Shown: positions 53,711-63,282, numbered from the stretch's first letter. The stretch: DNA of 64,000 nt from Nocardioides terrae (GCF_900112345.1 NZ_FOLB01000004.1:186001-250000), one strand, 5' to 3'. Numbers and translations are program-made. Notes: generated by a model not told the origin, from the sequence alone.

Positions 53711-54670
53711 ATGACCGCTCTCCCCGTCGCTGGGGCCACGGTGGGTGTGATCGGCGCGGGTCGCGTCGGTTCCGTCCTCGCCGCGTCGCTGCGCCGCGCC
53801 GGCCACGAGATCGTGGCGGCCGCCGGCGAGTCCGACGCCTCCCGCGGTCGCATCGCCGACCTGCTGCCCGGCGTCCCGGTCGAGAAGCCGACCGCCGTCG
53901 CGCGCGCGGCCGACATCCTGCTGCTCACCGTCCCCGACGACATGCTCGGCAACGTCGTCCTGTCGCTGGCCGACGCGGGCGCGCTGCACGAGGGGCAGTA
54001 CGTCGTCCACACCTCCGGCCGCCACGGCCTGGCCGTGCTCGCGCCGGCCCGCGCGGTGGGCGCGCACACGATCGCCCTGCACCCCGCGATGACCTTCACC
54101 GGCACCGCCGTGGACCTCGACCGGCTGCACCCGGCCGACGGGCCCGGCTGCGTCTTCGGCCTGACCGCCGAGACCGCCGACCGGGCGTTCGCGGAGTCCC
54201 TCGTCGCCGACCTCGGCGGCACCCCGATGTGGGTGCCCGAGGAGATGCGCACGCTCTACCACGCCGGCCTCGCGCACGGCTCCAACCACCTGGTCACGCT
54301 GGTCACCGAGGCGATGGAGATCCTCTCCGCCGCGGGCGCCACCGACCCGGCCGGCACCCTGCGGCCGCTGCTCACCGCGGCGCTCGACAACGCCCTGACC
54401 CAGGGCGACGCGGCGCTCACCGGCCCGATCGTGCGCGGCGACGCCGGCACCGTCCAGGCCCACCTCGACGACATCGCCGCCAACGCCCCGCAGACCGTCG
54501 GCTCCTACGTCGCACTGGCCCGCGCCACCCTCCAGCGGGCCGTCACCGACGGCCGCCTGACCGCGCTGCGGGCCGGCAAGATCGCCGGACTGCTCGACGC
54601 CGCCGAGCAGCGGGCCCAGCGTCGTACGGCCGCGGCGAGGACCTTCGTGCCGCGGAGCGACCGGCACTGA
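53711..54670 (+). CDS. Rossmann-fold DUF2520 protein (ProC/HIBADH-like)
   Basis: A 319-residue protein with an NAD(P)-binding GAGRVG at residues 15-20 and a DUF2520 C-terminal helical domain (LYHAGLAHGSNHLVTLVTEA). The fold is that of pyrroline-5-carboxylate reductase and ketopantoate-reductase-like dehydrogenases. It overlaps panC by one base (TGATG), and this pairing with panC-panD is common in actinomycetes, so a role in pantothenate synthesis (for example ketopantoate reduction) has been suspected but is unproven. ATG 53711 is preferred; a GTG at 53621 would add 30 Pro/Arg-rich residues. The 176 bp upstream hold a CTCCTCCGGAGGAG palindrome and no gene. Confidence 0.82.
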   Translation: MTALPVAGATVGVIGAGRVGSVLAASLRRAGHEIVAAAGESDASRGRIADLLPGVPVEKPTAVARAADILLLTVPDDMLGNVVLSLADAGALHEGQYVVHTSGRHGLAVLAPARAVGAHTIALHPAMTFTGTAVDLDRLHPADGPGCVFGLTAETADRAFAESLVADLGGTPMWVPEEMRTLYHAGLAHGSNHLVTLVTEAMEILSAAGATDPAGTLRPLLTAALDNALTQGDAALTGPIVRGDAGTVQAHLDDIAANAPQTVGSYVALARATLQRAVTDGRLTALRAGKIAGLLDAAEQRAQRRTAAARTFVPRSDRH

Positions 54671-55548
54671 TGCCGACCCCCGTCCTGGCGAGCACCCGCG
54701 CGGAGCTCGCGAGCCTCCTCGACGCCCATCGGGGCGCCGGACGACGCGTCGGGCTCGTGCCCACGATGGGCGCCCTGCACGACGGCCACGCCAGCCTGAT
54801 GCGCGTCGCCCGCGACCAGGTCGGCGACGGGCCGGTGGTGGTGAGCATCTTCGTCAACCCGCTGCAGTTCGGGGAGGGCGAGGACCTCGACCGCTATCCG
54901 CGCACCCTCGAGGCGGACCTCGCCGTCTGCGAGCGCGAGGGCGTCGACGTCGTCTTCGCACCGGCCGTCGAGGAGATGTACCCCGGCGGGGCCGGCCCTC
55001 GCGACCCGGACATGACCACCGTCCAGCCCGGCGGCCTCGCCGACCTCCTCGAAGGCGCCAGCCGGCCCGGACACTTCCGCGGCGTGCTCACCGTCGTCGC
55101 CAAGCTCTTCGGGCTGGTGCGCCCCGACGTCGCGGTCTTCGGGCAGAAGGACTACCAGCAGCTGGCGCTCATCACGCGGATGTCCGCTGACCTGTGCCTG
55201 GGCATCGAGGTGATCGGCGCCGAGACGCAGCGCGAGCCCGACGGCCTGGCCCTCTCCAGCCGCAACCGCTACCTTTCCGACGGTGACCGCGCCGCCGCGC
55301 TCGCACTGAGCAGGGCGCTGCGGGCGGCCCAGGAGCGGGCGGCGTACGGCGTCCCCGCGGCCCGCTGGGCGGCGATGAGCGTCCTCAAGAGCGAGCCGGG
55401 CGTCGAGCTCGACTACCTCGCCCTTCGAGCCGCCGACCTCGGCGACCTCCCCGACCATCCCGAGGCGGGCACCGTCGGCCGCATCCTGCTCGCTGCGAAG
55501 GTCGGCACCACCCGGTTGATCGACAATATGGAGCTTCGATTCTCATGA
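54670..55548 (+). CDS. panC: Pantothenate synthetase
   Basis: A 292-residue enzyme with the HIGH-like nucleotide motif ([14 protein letters not shown], about residues 30-43), [18 protein letters not shown] and GQKDYQQ. It condenses pantoate and beta-alanine using ATP; beta-alanine comes from the next gene, panD. It overlaps its neighbours (TGATG upstream, ATGA downstream). Confidence 0.97.
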   Translation: MPTPVLASTRAELASLLDAHRGAGRRVGLVPTMGALHDGHASLMRVARDQVGDGPVVVSIFVNPLQFGEGEDLDRYPRTLEADLAVCEREGVDVVFAPAVEEMYPGGAGPRDPDMTTVQPGGLADLLEGASRPGHFRGVLTVVAKLFGLVRPDVAVFGQKDYQQLALITRMSADLCLGIEVIGAETQREPDGLALSSRNRYLSDGDRAAALALSRALRAAQERAAYGVPAARWAAMSVLKSEPGVELDYLALRAADLGDLPDHPEAGTVGRILLAAKVGTTRLIDNMELRFS

Positions 55549-55964
55549 GCCTTCGCACGATGATGACCGGCAAGATCCACCGGGCCACGGTGACGCAGGC
55601 CGACCTGCACTACGTCGGTTCGGTGACGGTCGACGAGGACCTGCTCGACGCCGCCGACATCCTCCCCGGGGAGCTCGTCTCGATCGTCGACATCACCAAC
55701 GGCGCCCGCCTCGAGACCTACACGATCGCCGGGCCGCGCGGCTCGGGCGTGCTGGGCATCAACGGCGCGGCCGCCCACCTCGTGCACCCCGGCGACCTGG
55801 TCATCCTCATCGCCTACCAGCAGATGACGACCGAGGAGGCGCGCGACCTCCAGCCCCACGTCGTGCACGTCGACGCCGACAACCGGATCGTCGCCCTCGG
55901 CAACGACGCCGGGGAGCCGGTGCCCGGCAGCGACCAGAAGCGCGGGGATCTCGTCACCGCCTGA
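55545..55964 (+). CDS. panD: Aspartate 1-decarboxylase proenzyme
   Basis: A 139-residue pyruvoyl enzyme precursor. The self-cleavage site is Gly25-Ser26 in HYVGSVTV; Ser26 becomes the pyruvoyl group. Typical segments [17 protein letters not shown] and [15 protein letters not shown] are present. It makes beta-alanine for PanC. Last gene of the DUF2520-panC-panD unit. Confidence 0.97.
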   Translation: MSLRTMMTGKIHRATVTQADLHYVGSVTVDEDLLDAADILPGELVSIVDITNGARLETYTIAGPRGSGVLGINGAAAHLVHPGDLVILIAYQQMTTEEARDLQPHVVHVDADNRIVALGNDAGEPVPGSDQKRGDLVTA

Positions 55965-55976
55965 GCACCAGCCCTC

Positions 55977-56020
55977 GCCGACTCGGCCCTTTCTGGGGCG
56001 CGAACTTCTGCCGACTCGGC
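55977..56020. repeat. Paired palindromes and copy 2 of a dispersed repeat
   Basis: GCCGACTCGGC, itself a palindrome around C, occurs at 55977-55987 and 56010-56020 in the 57-bp gap between the convergent panD and rhodanese genes. Between them GCGCGAACTTCTGCCGAC (55998-56015) is the reverse complement, with one mismatch, of 40294-40311. The element may serve as a terminator or be a small repeated intergenic unit. Confidence 0.6.
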
Positions 56021-56021
56021 G

Positions 56022-56447
56022 TCAGGCGTGGGCGTGGAGCGACGCGACGGGGGCGGTGAGGTCGTCGACGGGGCGGCGGGTGCGGCCGGCGTCGGTCTCG
56101 ATGGCGAGGCCTTCCCGGGCCCAGTACTCGAAGCCGCCGATCAGCTCGCGGACGTGGGTGTAGCCCAGCTCGGCCAGGCGCAGAGCGGCCCTCGTGCTGC
56201 CGTTGCAGCCCGGGCCCCAGCAGTAGACGACCACGTCGGCCGCGAGGTCGGGGACGAGCCCGCCGATCCGGTCGGCCAGCTCGGAGCCGGGCACGTGCAG
56301 CGAGCCGGGGATGCGTCCCTGCTGCCAGGACGCCTCGTTGCGGGTGTCGACCACGATCGGCCCCGCACCGCCGGCACGCTCGGCGGCCAGGTCGGAGGGG
56401 TCGGTCTGCCAGCGGAGGCGGGCGGCGAAGAAGGTCACGGCGTCCAT
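56022..56447 (-). CDS. Rhodanese-like sulfurtransferase
   Basis: A 141-residue single rhodanese domain. Candidate catalytic Cys76 in VYCWGPGCNGSTRAAL, with a second Cys81 in the loop; DTRNEASWQQGRIPGSLHVP is the typical CH2A-like motif. It probably transfers sulfane sulfur; the partner is unknown. It is encoded on the opposite strand between panD and nadB, interrupting an otherwise co-directional vitamin block, and is divergent from nadB. Sulfur transfer for the NadB/NadC pathway's FeS partner (NadA, not in the window) would be a speculative link. Confidence 0.9.
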   Translation of the reverse strand: MDAVTFFAARLRWQTDPSDLAAERAGGAGPIVVDTRNEASWQQGRIPGSLHVPGSELADRIGGLVPDLAADVVVYCWGPGCNGSTRAALRLAELGYTHVRELIGGFEYWAREGLAIETDAGRTRRPVDDLTAPVASLHAHA

Positions 56448-56549
56448 GGCCAGGAGGCTGGCAGTGGCGAGAACGCGGCGACAGCGAGGATCGGGCCAAC
56501 GGTGAGGAACATCCCGCCACCCCCACGGAGGTCACGGGCGGCTGCGGGC

Positions 56550-56555
56550 TAGCCT
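56550..56555 (+). promoter_or_regulatory. Probable -10 box of leaderless nadB promoter
   Basis: TAGCCT is six bases before the nadB ATG; the intervening CCCTCC is not a ribosome site. Confidence 0.5.
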
Positions 56556-56561
56556 CCCTCC

Positions 56562-58286
56562 ATGAAGTGGCTCCCCGGACTGCTGTCGTCGCGGGACCCG
56601 GGGTGGACGGAGTCGGCCGACGTCATCGTCGTCGGCTCCGGGATCGCCGGGCTGACCGCGGCGCTGCGGCTGCGGGGCCAGGTCGAGCGGATCGCCGTCG
56701 TCACCAAGGACGTGCTCGCGGCCGGCTCGACCCAGTGGGCGCAGGGCGGCATCGCCGCCGCGCTCGGCCCGGAGGACACTCCCGAGCAGCACGAGGTGGA
56801 CACGCTCGTGGCCGGCGCCGGAGGCTGCGACCTCGACGCGGTCCGCGTCCTGGTGAGCGAGGGCCCGGACGCCGTACGCGAGCTGATCGACTGGGGGGCG
56901 AACTTCGACAAGGACCCGGCCGGCAACCTCTCGCTCACCCGCGAGGGCGGCCACCACCGCGACCGGATCGCCCACGCGAACGGCGACGCCACCGGTGCCG
57001 AGATCCAGCGGGCGCTCATCGAGGCGGTCAAGCGGGCGCCGGAGATCCTGGTCTTCGAGCACGCCATGGTCGTCGACCTCGTCACCGCCGCCGACGGTGG
57101 TGTCGCCGGGCTGACCATCCACGTGATGGGCGAGGGCGACGCCGACGGCGTCGGGCTCGTCCGCGCACGTGCGGTCGTGCTGGCGAGCGGAGGGCTGGGC
57201 CAGGTCTTCTCCCAGACCACCAACCCGGCGGTGAGCACGGCCGACGGCATGGCGATCGCCCTGCGGGCCGGAGCGCGACTGCGGGACCTGGAGTTCGTCC
57301 AGTTCCACCCGACCGTGATGTACCTCGGCCCCGACTCCCGCGGTCAACAGCCGCTCATCTCGGAGGCGGTCCGCGGCGAGGGCGCCTTCCTCGTCGATGG
57401 CGAGGGCAACCGCTTCATGCAGGGCGTGCACCCGCTCGCCGACCTCGCACCGCGCGACATCGTCTCCAAGGCGATCATGAAGCGGATGCTCGAGACCGGG
57501 CAGCCCAACATGTGGCTCGACGCGCGACACCTCGGCCTGGAGCCGCACTCCGATGATCGAGTGGGCGGCGAGGCACGAGCCGCCGTGTCGAGATTCTGGG
57601 AGCGCCGCTTCCCCAACATCCTGGCCTCGTGCCGTGCGCACGGCGTCGACCCGGTCACCGAGCTCATCCCCGTCGCACCGGCGTGCCACTACGCGTCCGG
57701 CGGCGTCCACACCGACCTGTGGGGCCGCTCCTCCGTGCCCGGGCTCTACGCCACCGGTGAGGTGGCGTGCTCGGGTGTGCACGGCGCCAACCGGCTCGCC
57801 TCCAACTCGCTGCTCGAGGGCCTGGTCTTCTCGCGGCGCATCGCCGAGGTGCTGCCCGGCGAGCTGCGCCTGCTGCAGGAGCCGGCCGGGCACGGGACCC
57901 ACGAGGGATCGGCGGGTCTGGTGCCGGGCAGCGCCCTCAAGCAGGTGCAGGAGATCATGAGCGCACGCGTCGGGGTCCTGCGCAACGCGGCCGGCGTGGC
58001 CGACGCCGTCTCCCTGCTCGGCGAGATCGCCGCGACGCCGGCCGACACGATCGACCGGGCCGCCTGGGAGGCGACCAACGTCCTCAGCATCTCCCTGGCC
58101 CTCGCCGATAGCGCGCTGCGCCGGGAGGAGACGCGTGGCTCGCACTGGCGCGAGGACCACCCCGAGCGCGACGACGCCCACTGGGCCGGCCACTTCGACA
58201 CCGTGATGAGCGACGGCGCCGCCACGCTCTCCTTCTCCGAGTCCCCTGCCACCGATCCGTCCGCGACCGAGGGAGTCCTGACATGA
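56562..58286 (+). CDS. nadB: L-aspartate oxidase
   Basis: A 574-residue flavoprotein of the succinate dehydrogenase/fumarate reductase family. FAD motif VGSGIAGLTAALRL (about residues 25-38), STQWAQGGIAAAL, the active-site segment REGGHHRDRIAH and GEVACSGVHGANRLASNSLLEG. It oxidises aspartate to iminoaspartate for NAD synthesis. NadA is not between nadB and the window edge on either side, so it must be elsewhere, or upstream pathways differ. Its stop overlaps a 16-codon frame that leads into nadC. Confidence 0.96.
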   Translation: MKWLPGLLSSRDPGWTESADVIVVGSGIAGLTAALRLRGQVERIAVVTKDVLAAGSTQWAQGGIAAALGPEDTPEQHEVDTLVAGAGGCDLDAVRVLVSEGPDAVRELIDWGANFDKDPAGNLSLTREGGHHRDRIAHANGDATGAEIQRALIEAVKRAPEILVFEHAMVVDLVTAADGGVAGLTIHVMGEGDADGVGLVRARAVVLASGGLGQVFSQTTNPAVSTADGMAIALRAGARLRDLEFVQFHPTVMYLGPDSRGQQPLISEAVRGEGAFLVDGEGNRFMQGVHPLADLAPRDIVSKAIMKRMLETGQPNMWLDARHLGLEPHSDDRVGGEARAAVSRFWERRFPNILASCRAHGVDPVTELIPVAPACHYASGGVHTDLWGRSSVPGLYATGEVACSGVHGANRLASNSLLEGLVFSRRIAEVLPGELRLLQEPAGHGTHEGSAGLVPGSALKQVQEIMSARVGVLRNAAGVADAVSLLGEIAATPADTIDRAAWEATNVLSISLALADSALRREETRGSHWREDHPERDDAHWAGHFDTVMSDGAATLSFSESPATDPSATEGVLT

Positions 58287-58333
58287 CCGCAGCCACCGAC
58301 ACCGTTCGCGCTTGCGCAGGAGCCCGGAGATGA
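58283..58333 (+). other. Possible 16-codon relay ORF between nadB and nadC
   Basis: ATG 58283 overlaps the nadB stop (ATGA), and its frame ends at TGA 58331-58333 exactly over the nadC ATG at 58330. No known peptide is encoded. The arrangement would let ribosomes pass from nadB to nadC and matches the galC-galD case at 2443-2514. Confidence 0.25.
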
Positions 58334-59262
58334 TCGTCCGCGCCGACCTCGACAAGCTGCCCGCCTCGCTCCGCGCCGAGCTGTCGGCGGCCGGCATCGA
58401 CATCGGCGCGCTGTACGACGCCATCGAGTCCGCGCTCGACGAGGACCTGCCCGAGCCGGCGCCGGGCGAGATGCCGGCCGAGGACGTCACCTCGGTCGCG
58501 ACCATCCCGCTCGACGCCCGGGCAAGGGGCGACTTCGCGGTAAGGGACGCCGGAGTGGTCGCCGGCCTCGGCGTCGCGGCGCTCGTCTTCCACTACGTCA
58601 TGGGCGACGACGTGGACGTCACCGACCGGGTCCCCGACGGCACGCGCGTGCAGCCCGGGGACGTCGTCATGCGCGTGTCCGGCCCGACCCGCGGCCTGCT
58701 GACCGCCGAGCGGACGGCACTCAACTTCGCCTCGCACCTCTCGGCGATCGCGACCGCCACCGCGACGTGGGTCGATGCCGTCGCCGGCACGGGGGCGCGG
58801 ATCCTCGACACTCGTAAGACGCTGCCGACGTACCGCCACCTGCAGAAGTACGCCGTCCGCTGCGGCGGCGGCCTCAACCACCGCTCGACCCTGGCCGAGA
58901 TGGCGCTCGTCAAGGACAACCACGTGATCGCCGCGGGCGGCGTCGTGCCGGCCTTCCAGGCGGTGCGGGCGGCGTACCCCGGCCTCCCCGTCGAGGTCGA
59001 GGTCACCACCCTCGACGAGCTGCGCGACCTGCTCGGCGCGGGCTGCGACCGCATCCTGCTCGACAACATGTCGACCGAGCAGATGCGGGAGGCGGTCGCC
59101 CTCACCGCCGGCCGGGCGAAGCTTGAGGCGTCCGGCGGCCTCACCGTCGACCGGGCCCGCCAGGTCGCCGAGACCGGCGTCGATCTCCTCTCCGTCGGGG
59201 CGCTCACCCACTCGGTCAGCGTCTTCGACATCGGCTTCGACCTGGAGAACCAGCCGGCATGA
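58330..59262 (+). CDS. nadC: Quinolinate phosphoribosyltransferase (decarboxylating)
   Basis: A 310-residue type II PRTase. Motifs: TAERTALNFASHLSAIATAT, DTRKTLPTYRHLQKYAVRCG and the phosphate-binding KDNHV. It converts quinolinate and PRPP to nicotinate mononucleotide. ATG 58330 has CGGAG just before it; an in-frame TTG at 58312 would add six residues. It overlaps coaX by four bases (ATGA). Confidence 0.96.
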   Translation: MIVRADLDKLPASLRAELSAAGIDIGALYDAIESALDEDLPEPAPGEMPAEDVTSVATIPLDARARGDFAVRDAGVVAGLGVAALVFHYVMGDDVDVTDRVPDGTRVQPGDVVMRVSGPTRGLLTAERTALNFASHLSAIATATATWVDAVAGTGARILDTRKTLPTYRHLQKYAVRCGGGLNHRSTLAEMALVKDNHVIAAGGVVPAFQAVRAAYPGLPVEVEVTTLDELRDLLGAGCDRILLDNMSTEQMREAVALTAGRAKLEASGGLTVDRARQVAETGVDLLSVGALTHSVSVFDIGFDLENQPA

Positions 59263-60032
59263 GTCTGCTCGCGGTCGACATCGGCAACAGCCACACCATC
59301 CTCGGCGTCATCGACGGGGGAGAGGTGGCGGCTGACTGGCGCGTGGCGACCGACGAGCGGAACACCTCCGACGAATGGGCGGTCCTGCTGCGCGGACTGC
59401 TCGGAGAGCAGCTCGACCAGATCGACGGAATCGCCGTCTGCGCGACCGTTCCCGCCGTTCTCCATGAATGGCGGGACATGCTCGCCAGGCATTTCGCGAA
59501 ACTTCTCAGCGTGGTCGTCGAGCCCGGGGTGCGCACCGGTGTTCCGATCATGTTCGACAATCCCAAGGAGGTCGGCACCGACCGCATCTGCAACGCGCTC
59601 GCCGCCACGACCCGTTTCGGTGGGCCGTGCATCGTCGTCGACTTCGGTGGGACCGCTACTACTTTCGACGTCGTCAATGCGCAGGGCGCCTATGTCGGCG
59701 GTTCCATCGCCCCTGGAATCGAGATCTCGCTCGAGGCGCTCGGTCGGCGCGGCGCCCAGCTGCGCAAGGTCGAGCTCGCCCGGCCGCGCTCGGTGATCGC
59801 GAAGAACACCGTGGAGGCGCTGCAGTCGGGCATGCTCTTCGGCGTCGCCGCCCAGGTGGAGGGCATCGTGGCCCGCATGATCGAGGCGCTCGGCGTCGAG
59901 ACATCCGAGGTCAGCGTCATTGCGACGGGATATCTCGCGCCTTTGGTGCTCGACGAATGCAGGTGCTTCACCGACCATGCGCCGTGGCTCACCCTGCAGG
60001 GGCTCGAAATGATCTACCGGAGAAACTCCTGA
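59259..60032 (+). CDS. coaX: Type III pantothenate kinase
   Basis: A 257-residue ASKHA-fold kinase. Phosphate motif DIGNSHTILG at residues 6-15, GTDRICNALAA with the catalytic-site Asp, and DFGGTATTFDVV. It phosphorylates pantothenate, the product of PanC, starting CoA synthesis. The nadB-nadC-coaX order is common in actinomycetes. AT content rises near its 3' end, before lsr2. Confidence 0.95.
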   Translation: MSLLAVDIGNSHTILGVIDGGEVAADWRVATDERNTSDEWAVLLRGLLGEQLDQIDGIAVCATVPAVLHEWRDMLARHFAKLLSVVVEPGVRTGVPIMFDNPKEVGTDRICNALAATTRFGGPCIVVDFGGTATTFDVVNAQGAYVGGSIAPGIEISLEALGRRGAQLRKVELARPRSVIAKNTVEALQSGMLFGVAAQVEGIVARMIEALGVETSEVSVIATGYLAPLVLDECRCFTDHAPWLTLQGLEMIYRRNS

Positions 60033-60120
60033 CGCATTGCTGGTTCATTCCGGCATCGGGAATCGTGTGCCATAGTGGGCGGCGAGAATTACCGCTCCCT
60101 CTTTTGGTAAAGGAATTGTG

Positions 60121-60450
60121 ATGGCGCAGAAGGTCCACATCGTTCTCGAGGATGACCTCGACGGCTCCGAGGCCAGCGAGACGGTGTCGTTCGCTCTCGA
60201 CGGAACGTCCTACGAGATCGACCTCAACGAGGGAAATGCCACCAAGCTCCGTGACGCCCTGTCGGTCTACATCGGGCACGGTCGCCGGGTCACCGGCGGC
60301 GCCCGTCGCGGCCGCAAGGCGACGACGAACACCGGCGGCGGCGCGAGCGCCAAGGAGATCCGCGACTGGGCCCGCTCCAACGGCCACACCGTGCCCGAGC
60401 GCGGGCGCATCCCGGCCGACGTACGCTCCGCCTTCGAAGCGGCCAACTGA
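60121..60450 (+). CDS. lsr2: Nucleoid-associated protein Lsr2
   Basis: A 109-residue H-NS-like xenogeneic silencer. The N-terminal dimerisation beta-hairpin (VHIVLEDDLDGSEASETV) and the C-terminal DNA-binding domain (KEIRDWARSNGHTVPERGRI), whose RGR loop reaches into the minor groove of AT-rich DNA, are intact. It bridges DNA and silences AT-rich acquired genes. ATG 60121 is preferred over the adjacent GTG 60118; AAAGGA at 60109-60114 is the ribosome site. The 88-bp upstream gap is itself AT-richer than its surroundings, consistent with autoregulation. Confidence 0.97.
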   Translation: MAQKVHIVLEDDLDGSEASETVSFALDGTSYEIDLNEGNATKLRDALSVYIGHGRRVTGGARRGRKATTNTGGGASAKEIRDWARSNGHTVPERGRIPADVRSAFEAAN

Positions 60451-60460
60451 ACGCACACCC

Positions 60461-60498
60461 CACGAACGCCGAGCGGGTCGACCCGCTCGGCGTTCGTG
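60461..60498 (+). terminator. Very strong terminator hairpin after lsr2
   Basis: A perfect 38-bp palindrome centred on GTCGAC; arms CACGAACGCCGAGCGGGT (60461-60478) and complement give a stem of about 17 bp with a TCGA loop. It starts 10 bp after the lsr2 stop. Confidence 0.85.
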
Positions 60499-60534
60499 CG
60501 TCCGGACGTGCTGAGCCGATGGCCTGATCGCGCG

Positions 60535-60553
60535 TGTTCGCTGTCAGCGCACG
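60535..60553 (+). promoter_or_regulatory. Candidate ClgR box upstream of clpC
   Basis: GTTCGCTGTCAGCGCAC contains CGCT-N3-AGCG (60539-60549), the core of ClgR operators known before clpC and clpP genes in actinomycetes. It lies about 36 bp before a -10 candidate TAGGCT (60580-60585), a suitable activator position. Confidence 0.6.
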
Positions 60554-60675
60554 CACGTGGGGTGTCGGGAAGGAACGCGTAGGCTGTCCGCGGGGTTGAT
60601 ATCACTGAAAAGCCCGCCCAGGAGATGCAGGTTCCGGGTACCGGGTTGCCCCAGAAGCTTTGAGGAGCGATGCGC

Positions 60676-63234
60676 ATGTTCGAGCGGTTCACGGACCGAG
60701 CCCGTCGGGTGGTCGTGCTGGCCCAGGAGGAGGCCCGCATGCTCTCCCACAACTACATCGGCACCGAGCACATCCTGCTCGGTCTCATCCACGAGGGTGA
60801 GGGCGTCGCCGCGAAGGCCCTGGAGAGCCTCGACATCTCCCTGGAGGCGGTGCGCGCCCAGGTCGAGGAGATCATCGGCCAGGGCCAGCAGGCCCCCTCC
60901 GGCCACATCCCCTTCACGCCGCGCGCCAAGAAGGTGCTCGAGCTGTCCCTGCGCGAGGCGCTGCAGCTCGGCCACTCCTACATCGGCACCGAGCACATCC
61001 TGCTCGGCCTGATCCGCGAGGGCGAGGGCGTCGCCGCCCAGGTGCTGCAGAAGCTCGGCGCCGACCTCAACCGGGTCCGCCAGCAGGTCATCCAGCTGCT
61101 CTCCGGCTTCCAGGGCAAGGAGTCCTCGCAGTCGGCGACCGCGGCCACGGGTGCCTCCGGCGACGCGCCGTCGTCGTCGCTGGTCCTCGACCAGTTCGGC
61201 CGCAACCTGACCCAGGACGCACGTGAGGGCAAGCTCGACCCGATCATCGGCCGTCAGCCGCAGATCGAGCGGGTCATGCAGGTGCTCTCCCGGCGTACCA
61301 AGAACAACCCGGTCCTCATCGGCGAGCCCGGCGTCGGCAAGACGTCGATCGTCGAGGGTCTGGCCCAGGACATCGTGCGCGGCAACGTGCCCGAGACCCT
61401 GAAGGACAAGCAGATCTACACGCTCGACCTCGGCGCGCTGGTGGCCGGGTCACGCTACCGCGGTGACTTCGAGGAGCGCCTGAAGAAGGTGCTCAAGGAG
61501 ATCCGCACCCGCGGTGACATCGTGCTCTTCATCGACGAGATCCACACCCTGGTCGGTGCGGGCGCGGCCGAGGGCGCGATCGACGCGGCCTCGATCCTGA
61601 AGCCGATGCTGGCCCGCGGCGAGCTGCAGACCATCGGCGCGACCACGCTCGACGAGTACCGCAAGTACCTCGAGAAGGACGCCGCGCTGGAGCGACGCTT
61701 CCAGCCGATCCAGGTGCCCGAGCCGTCGATCGCCGACACGATCGAGATGCTCAAGGGCATCCGTGACCGCTACGAGGCGCACCACCGCGTCACGATCACC
61801 GACGAGGCCCTGGTCTCGGCGGCGACGCTGGCCGACCGCTACATCTCCGACCGGTTCCTGCCCGACAAGGCCATCGACCTGATCGACGAGGCCGGCTCGC
61901 GGCTGCGGATCCGCCGGATGACGGCGCCCGCCGACCTGCGCGAGTACGACGACAAGATCGCCGACGTCCGCGTCCGCAAGGAGGCCGCGATCGACGGCCA
62001 GGACTTCGAGGCCGCGGCCCGTCTGCGCGACGAGGAGAAGCAGCTCATCCTCAAGAAGTCCGAGCGCGAGAAGGCGTGGCGTGCCGGGGACATGGACGAG
62101 GTCGCCGAGGTCGACGAGGAGCTCATCGCCGAGGTGCTCGCGGTGGCGACCGGCATCCCGATCGTCAAGCTCTCCGAGGAGGAGTCCACCCGCCTGCTCA
62201 AGATGGAGGACGAGCTGCACAAGCGCGTCATCGGTCAGGACGAGGCGGTCAAGGCGCTCAGCCGCGCGATCCGTCGTACGCGTGCCGGCCTGAAGGACCC
62301 GAAGCGTCCCGGTGGCTCGTTCATCTTCGCCGGCCCGTCCGGTGTCGGGAAGACGTGGCTCTCCAAGACGCTGGCGGAGTTCCTCTTCGGCGACGAGGAC
62401 GCGCTCATCCAGCTCGACATGTCGGAGTTCAGCGAGAAGCACACCGTCTCGCGGCTGTTCGGCTCGCCTCCCGGCTACGTCGGCTACGAAGAGGGCGGCC
62501 AGCTGACCGAGAAGGTGCGGCGCAAGCCGTTCTCGGTGGTGCTCTTCGACGAGGTCGAGAAGGCCCACCCGGACATCTTCAACAGCCTGCTGCAGATCCT
62601 GGAGGAGGGTCGCCTGACCGACTCCCAGGGCCGCGTGGTGGACTTCAAGAACACCGTCATCATCATGACGACCAACCTCGGCACGCGGGACATCGCCAAG
62701 TCCGTCCACCTCGGCTTCCAGCAGGCGGGCGACGCGGCGGGCTCCTACGAGCGGATGAAGTCGAAGGTGTCGGACGAGCTCAAGCAGCACTTCCGCCCGG
62801 AGTTCCTCAACCGCGTCGACGAGATCATCGTCTTCCCGCCGCTGTCGCAGGAGCAGATCATCTCGATGGTCGACAACATGGTCGCGGCGGTCGAGGTCCG
62901 GCTCAAGGACCGCGACATGAGCCTCGAGCTCACGACGGCGGCCAAGGAGCTGCTCGCCACGCGTGGCTTCGACCCCGTGCTCGGCGCGCGTCCGCTGCGG
63001 CGGACCGTCCAGCGCGAGATCGAGGACGTGCTCGCCGAGAAGATGCTCTACGGCGAGGTCGGCCCCGGCCAGATCGTGCTCGTGGGCGTCGAGGGCGAGG
63101 GCCCGTCGGCGAGCTTCACCTTCGAGGGGCAGAAGGTCGCGGCACTGCCCGACGCGCCGCCGCTCGAGGGCGCCTCGATCAGCGACCTCTCCGAGCTCGA
63201 CGACCTGGACACGCCTCCTTCCTCGGAGGAGTGA
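60676..63234 (+). CDS. clpC: ATP-dependent Clp protease ATPase subunit ClpC
   Basis: An 852-residue AAA+ unfoldase. Two N-terminal Clp repeats ([33 protein letters not shown]), first AAA module with Walker A GEPGVGKT (216-223), a UVR-type middle segment [14 protein letters not shown], second module with GPSGVGKT (553-560), and a ClpP-docking region in the C-terminal half. It unfolds substrates for ClpP. ATG 60676 was chosen over ATG 60670 because GAGGAG at 60662-60667 is then eight bases away and the protein begins MFERF as in relatives. The residue after the second Walker A is Trp (KTWLSK) where I expect Glu. A ClgR-type site lies upstream. Confidence 0.97.
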   Translation: MFERFTDRARRVVVLAQEEARMLSHNYIGTEHILLGLIHEGEGVAAKALESLDISLEAVRAQVEEIIGQGQQAPSGHIPFTPRAKKVLELSLREALQLGHSYIGTEHILLGLIREGEGVAAQVLQKLGADLNRVRQQVIQLLSGFQGKESSQSATAATGASGDAPSSSLVLDQFGRNLTQDAREGKLDPIIGRQPQIERVMQVLSRRTKNNPVLIGEPGVGKTSIVEGLAQDIVRGNVPETLKDKQIYTLDLGALVAGSRYRGDFEERLKKVLKEIRTRGDIVLFIDEIHTLVGAGAAEGAIDAASILKPMLARGELQTIGATTLDEYRKYLEKDAALERRFQPIQVPEPSIADTIEMLKGIRDRYEAHHRVTITDEALVSAATLADRYISDRFLPDKAIDLIDEAGSRLRIRRMTAPADLREYDDKIADVRVRKEAAIDGQDFEAAARLRDEEKQLILKKSEREKAWRAGDMDEVAEVDEELIAEVLAVATGIPIVKLSEEESTRLLKMEDELHKRVIGQDEAVKALSRAIRRTRAGLKDPKRPGGSFIFAGPSGVGKTWLSKTLAEFLFGDEDALIQLDMSEFSEKHTVSRLFGSPPGYVGYEEGGQLTEKVRRKPFSVVLFDEVEKAHPDIFNSLLQILEEGRLTDSQGRVVDFKNTVIIMTTNLGTRDIAKSVHLGFQQAGDAAGSYERMKSKVSDELKQHFRPEFLNRVDEIIVFPPLSQEQIISMVDNMVAAVEVRLKDRDMSLELTTAAKELLATRGFDPVLGARPLRRTVQREIEDVLAEKMLYGEVGPGQIVLVGVEGEGPSASFTFEGQKVAALPDAPPLEGASISDLSELDDLDTPPSSEE

Positions 63235-63251
63235 CCCGCGCCTGAACGGAT

Positions 63252-63282
63252 CGCCCCGGACCCTTCCAATGGGTCCGGGGCG
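63252..63282. terminator. Bidirectional terminator between clpC and mutY
   Basis: CGCCCCGGACCC (63252-63263) pairs with GGGTCCGGGGCG (63271-63282) across a TTCCAAT loop, in the 70-bp gap between convergent genes. Confidence 0.85.

Noticed and set aside
60461..60498. 38-bp palindrome as replication or recombination site
   Set aside because: It sits just after the lsr2 stop and folds as an intrinsic-type terminator; no associated genes suggest anything else.
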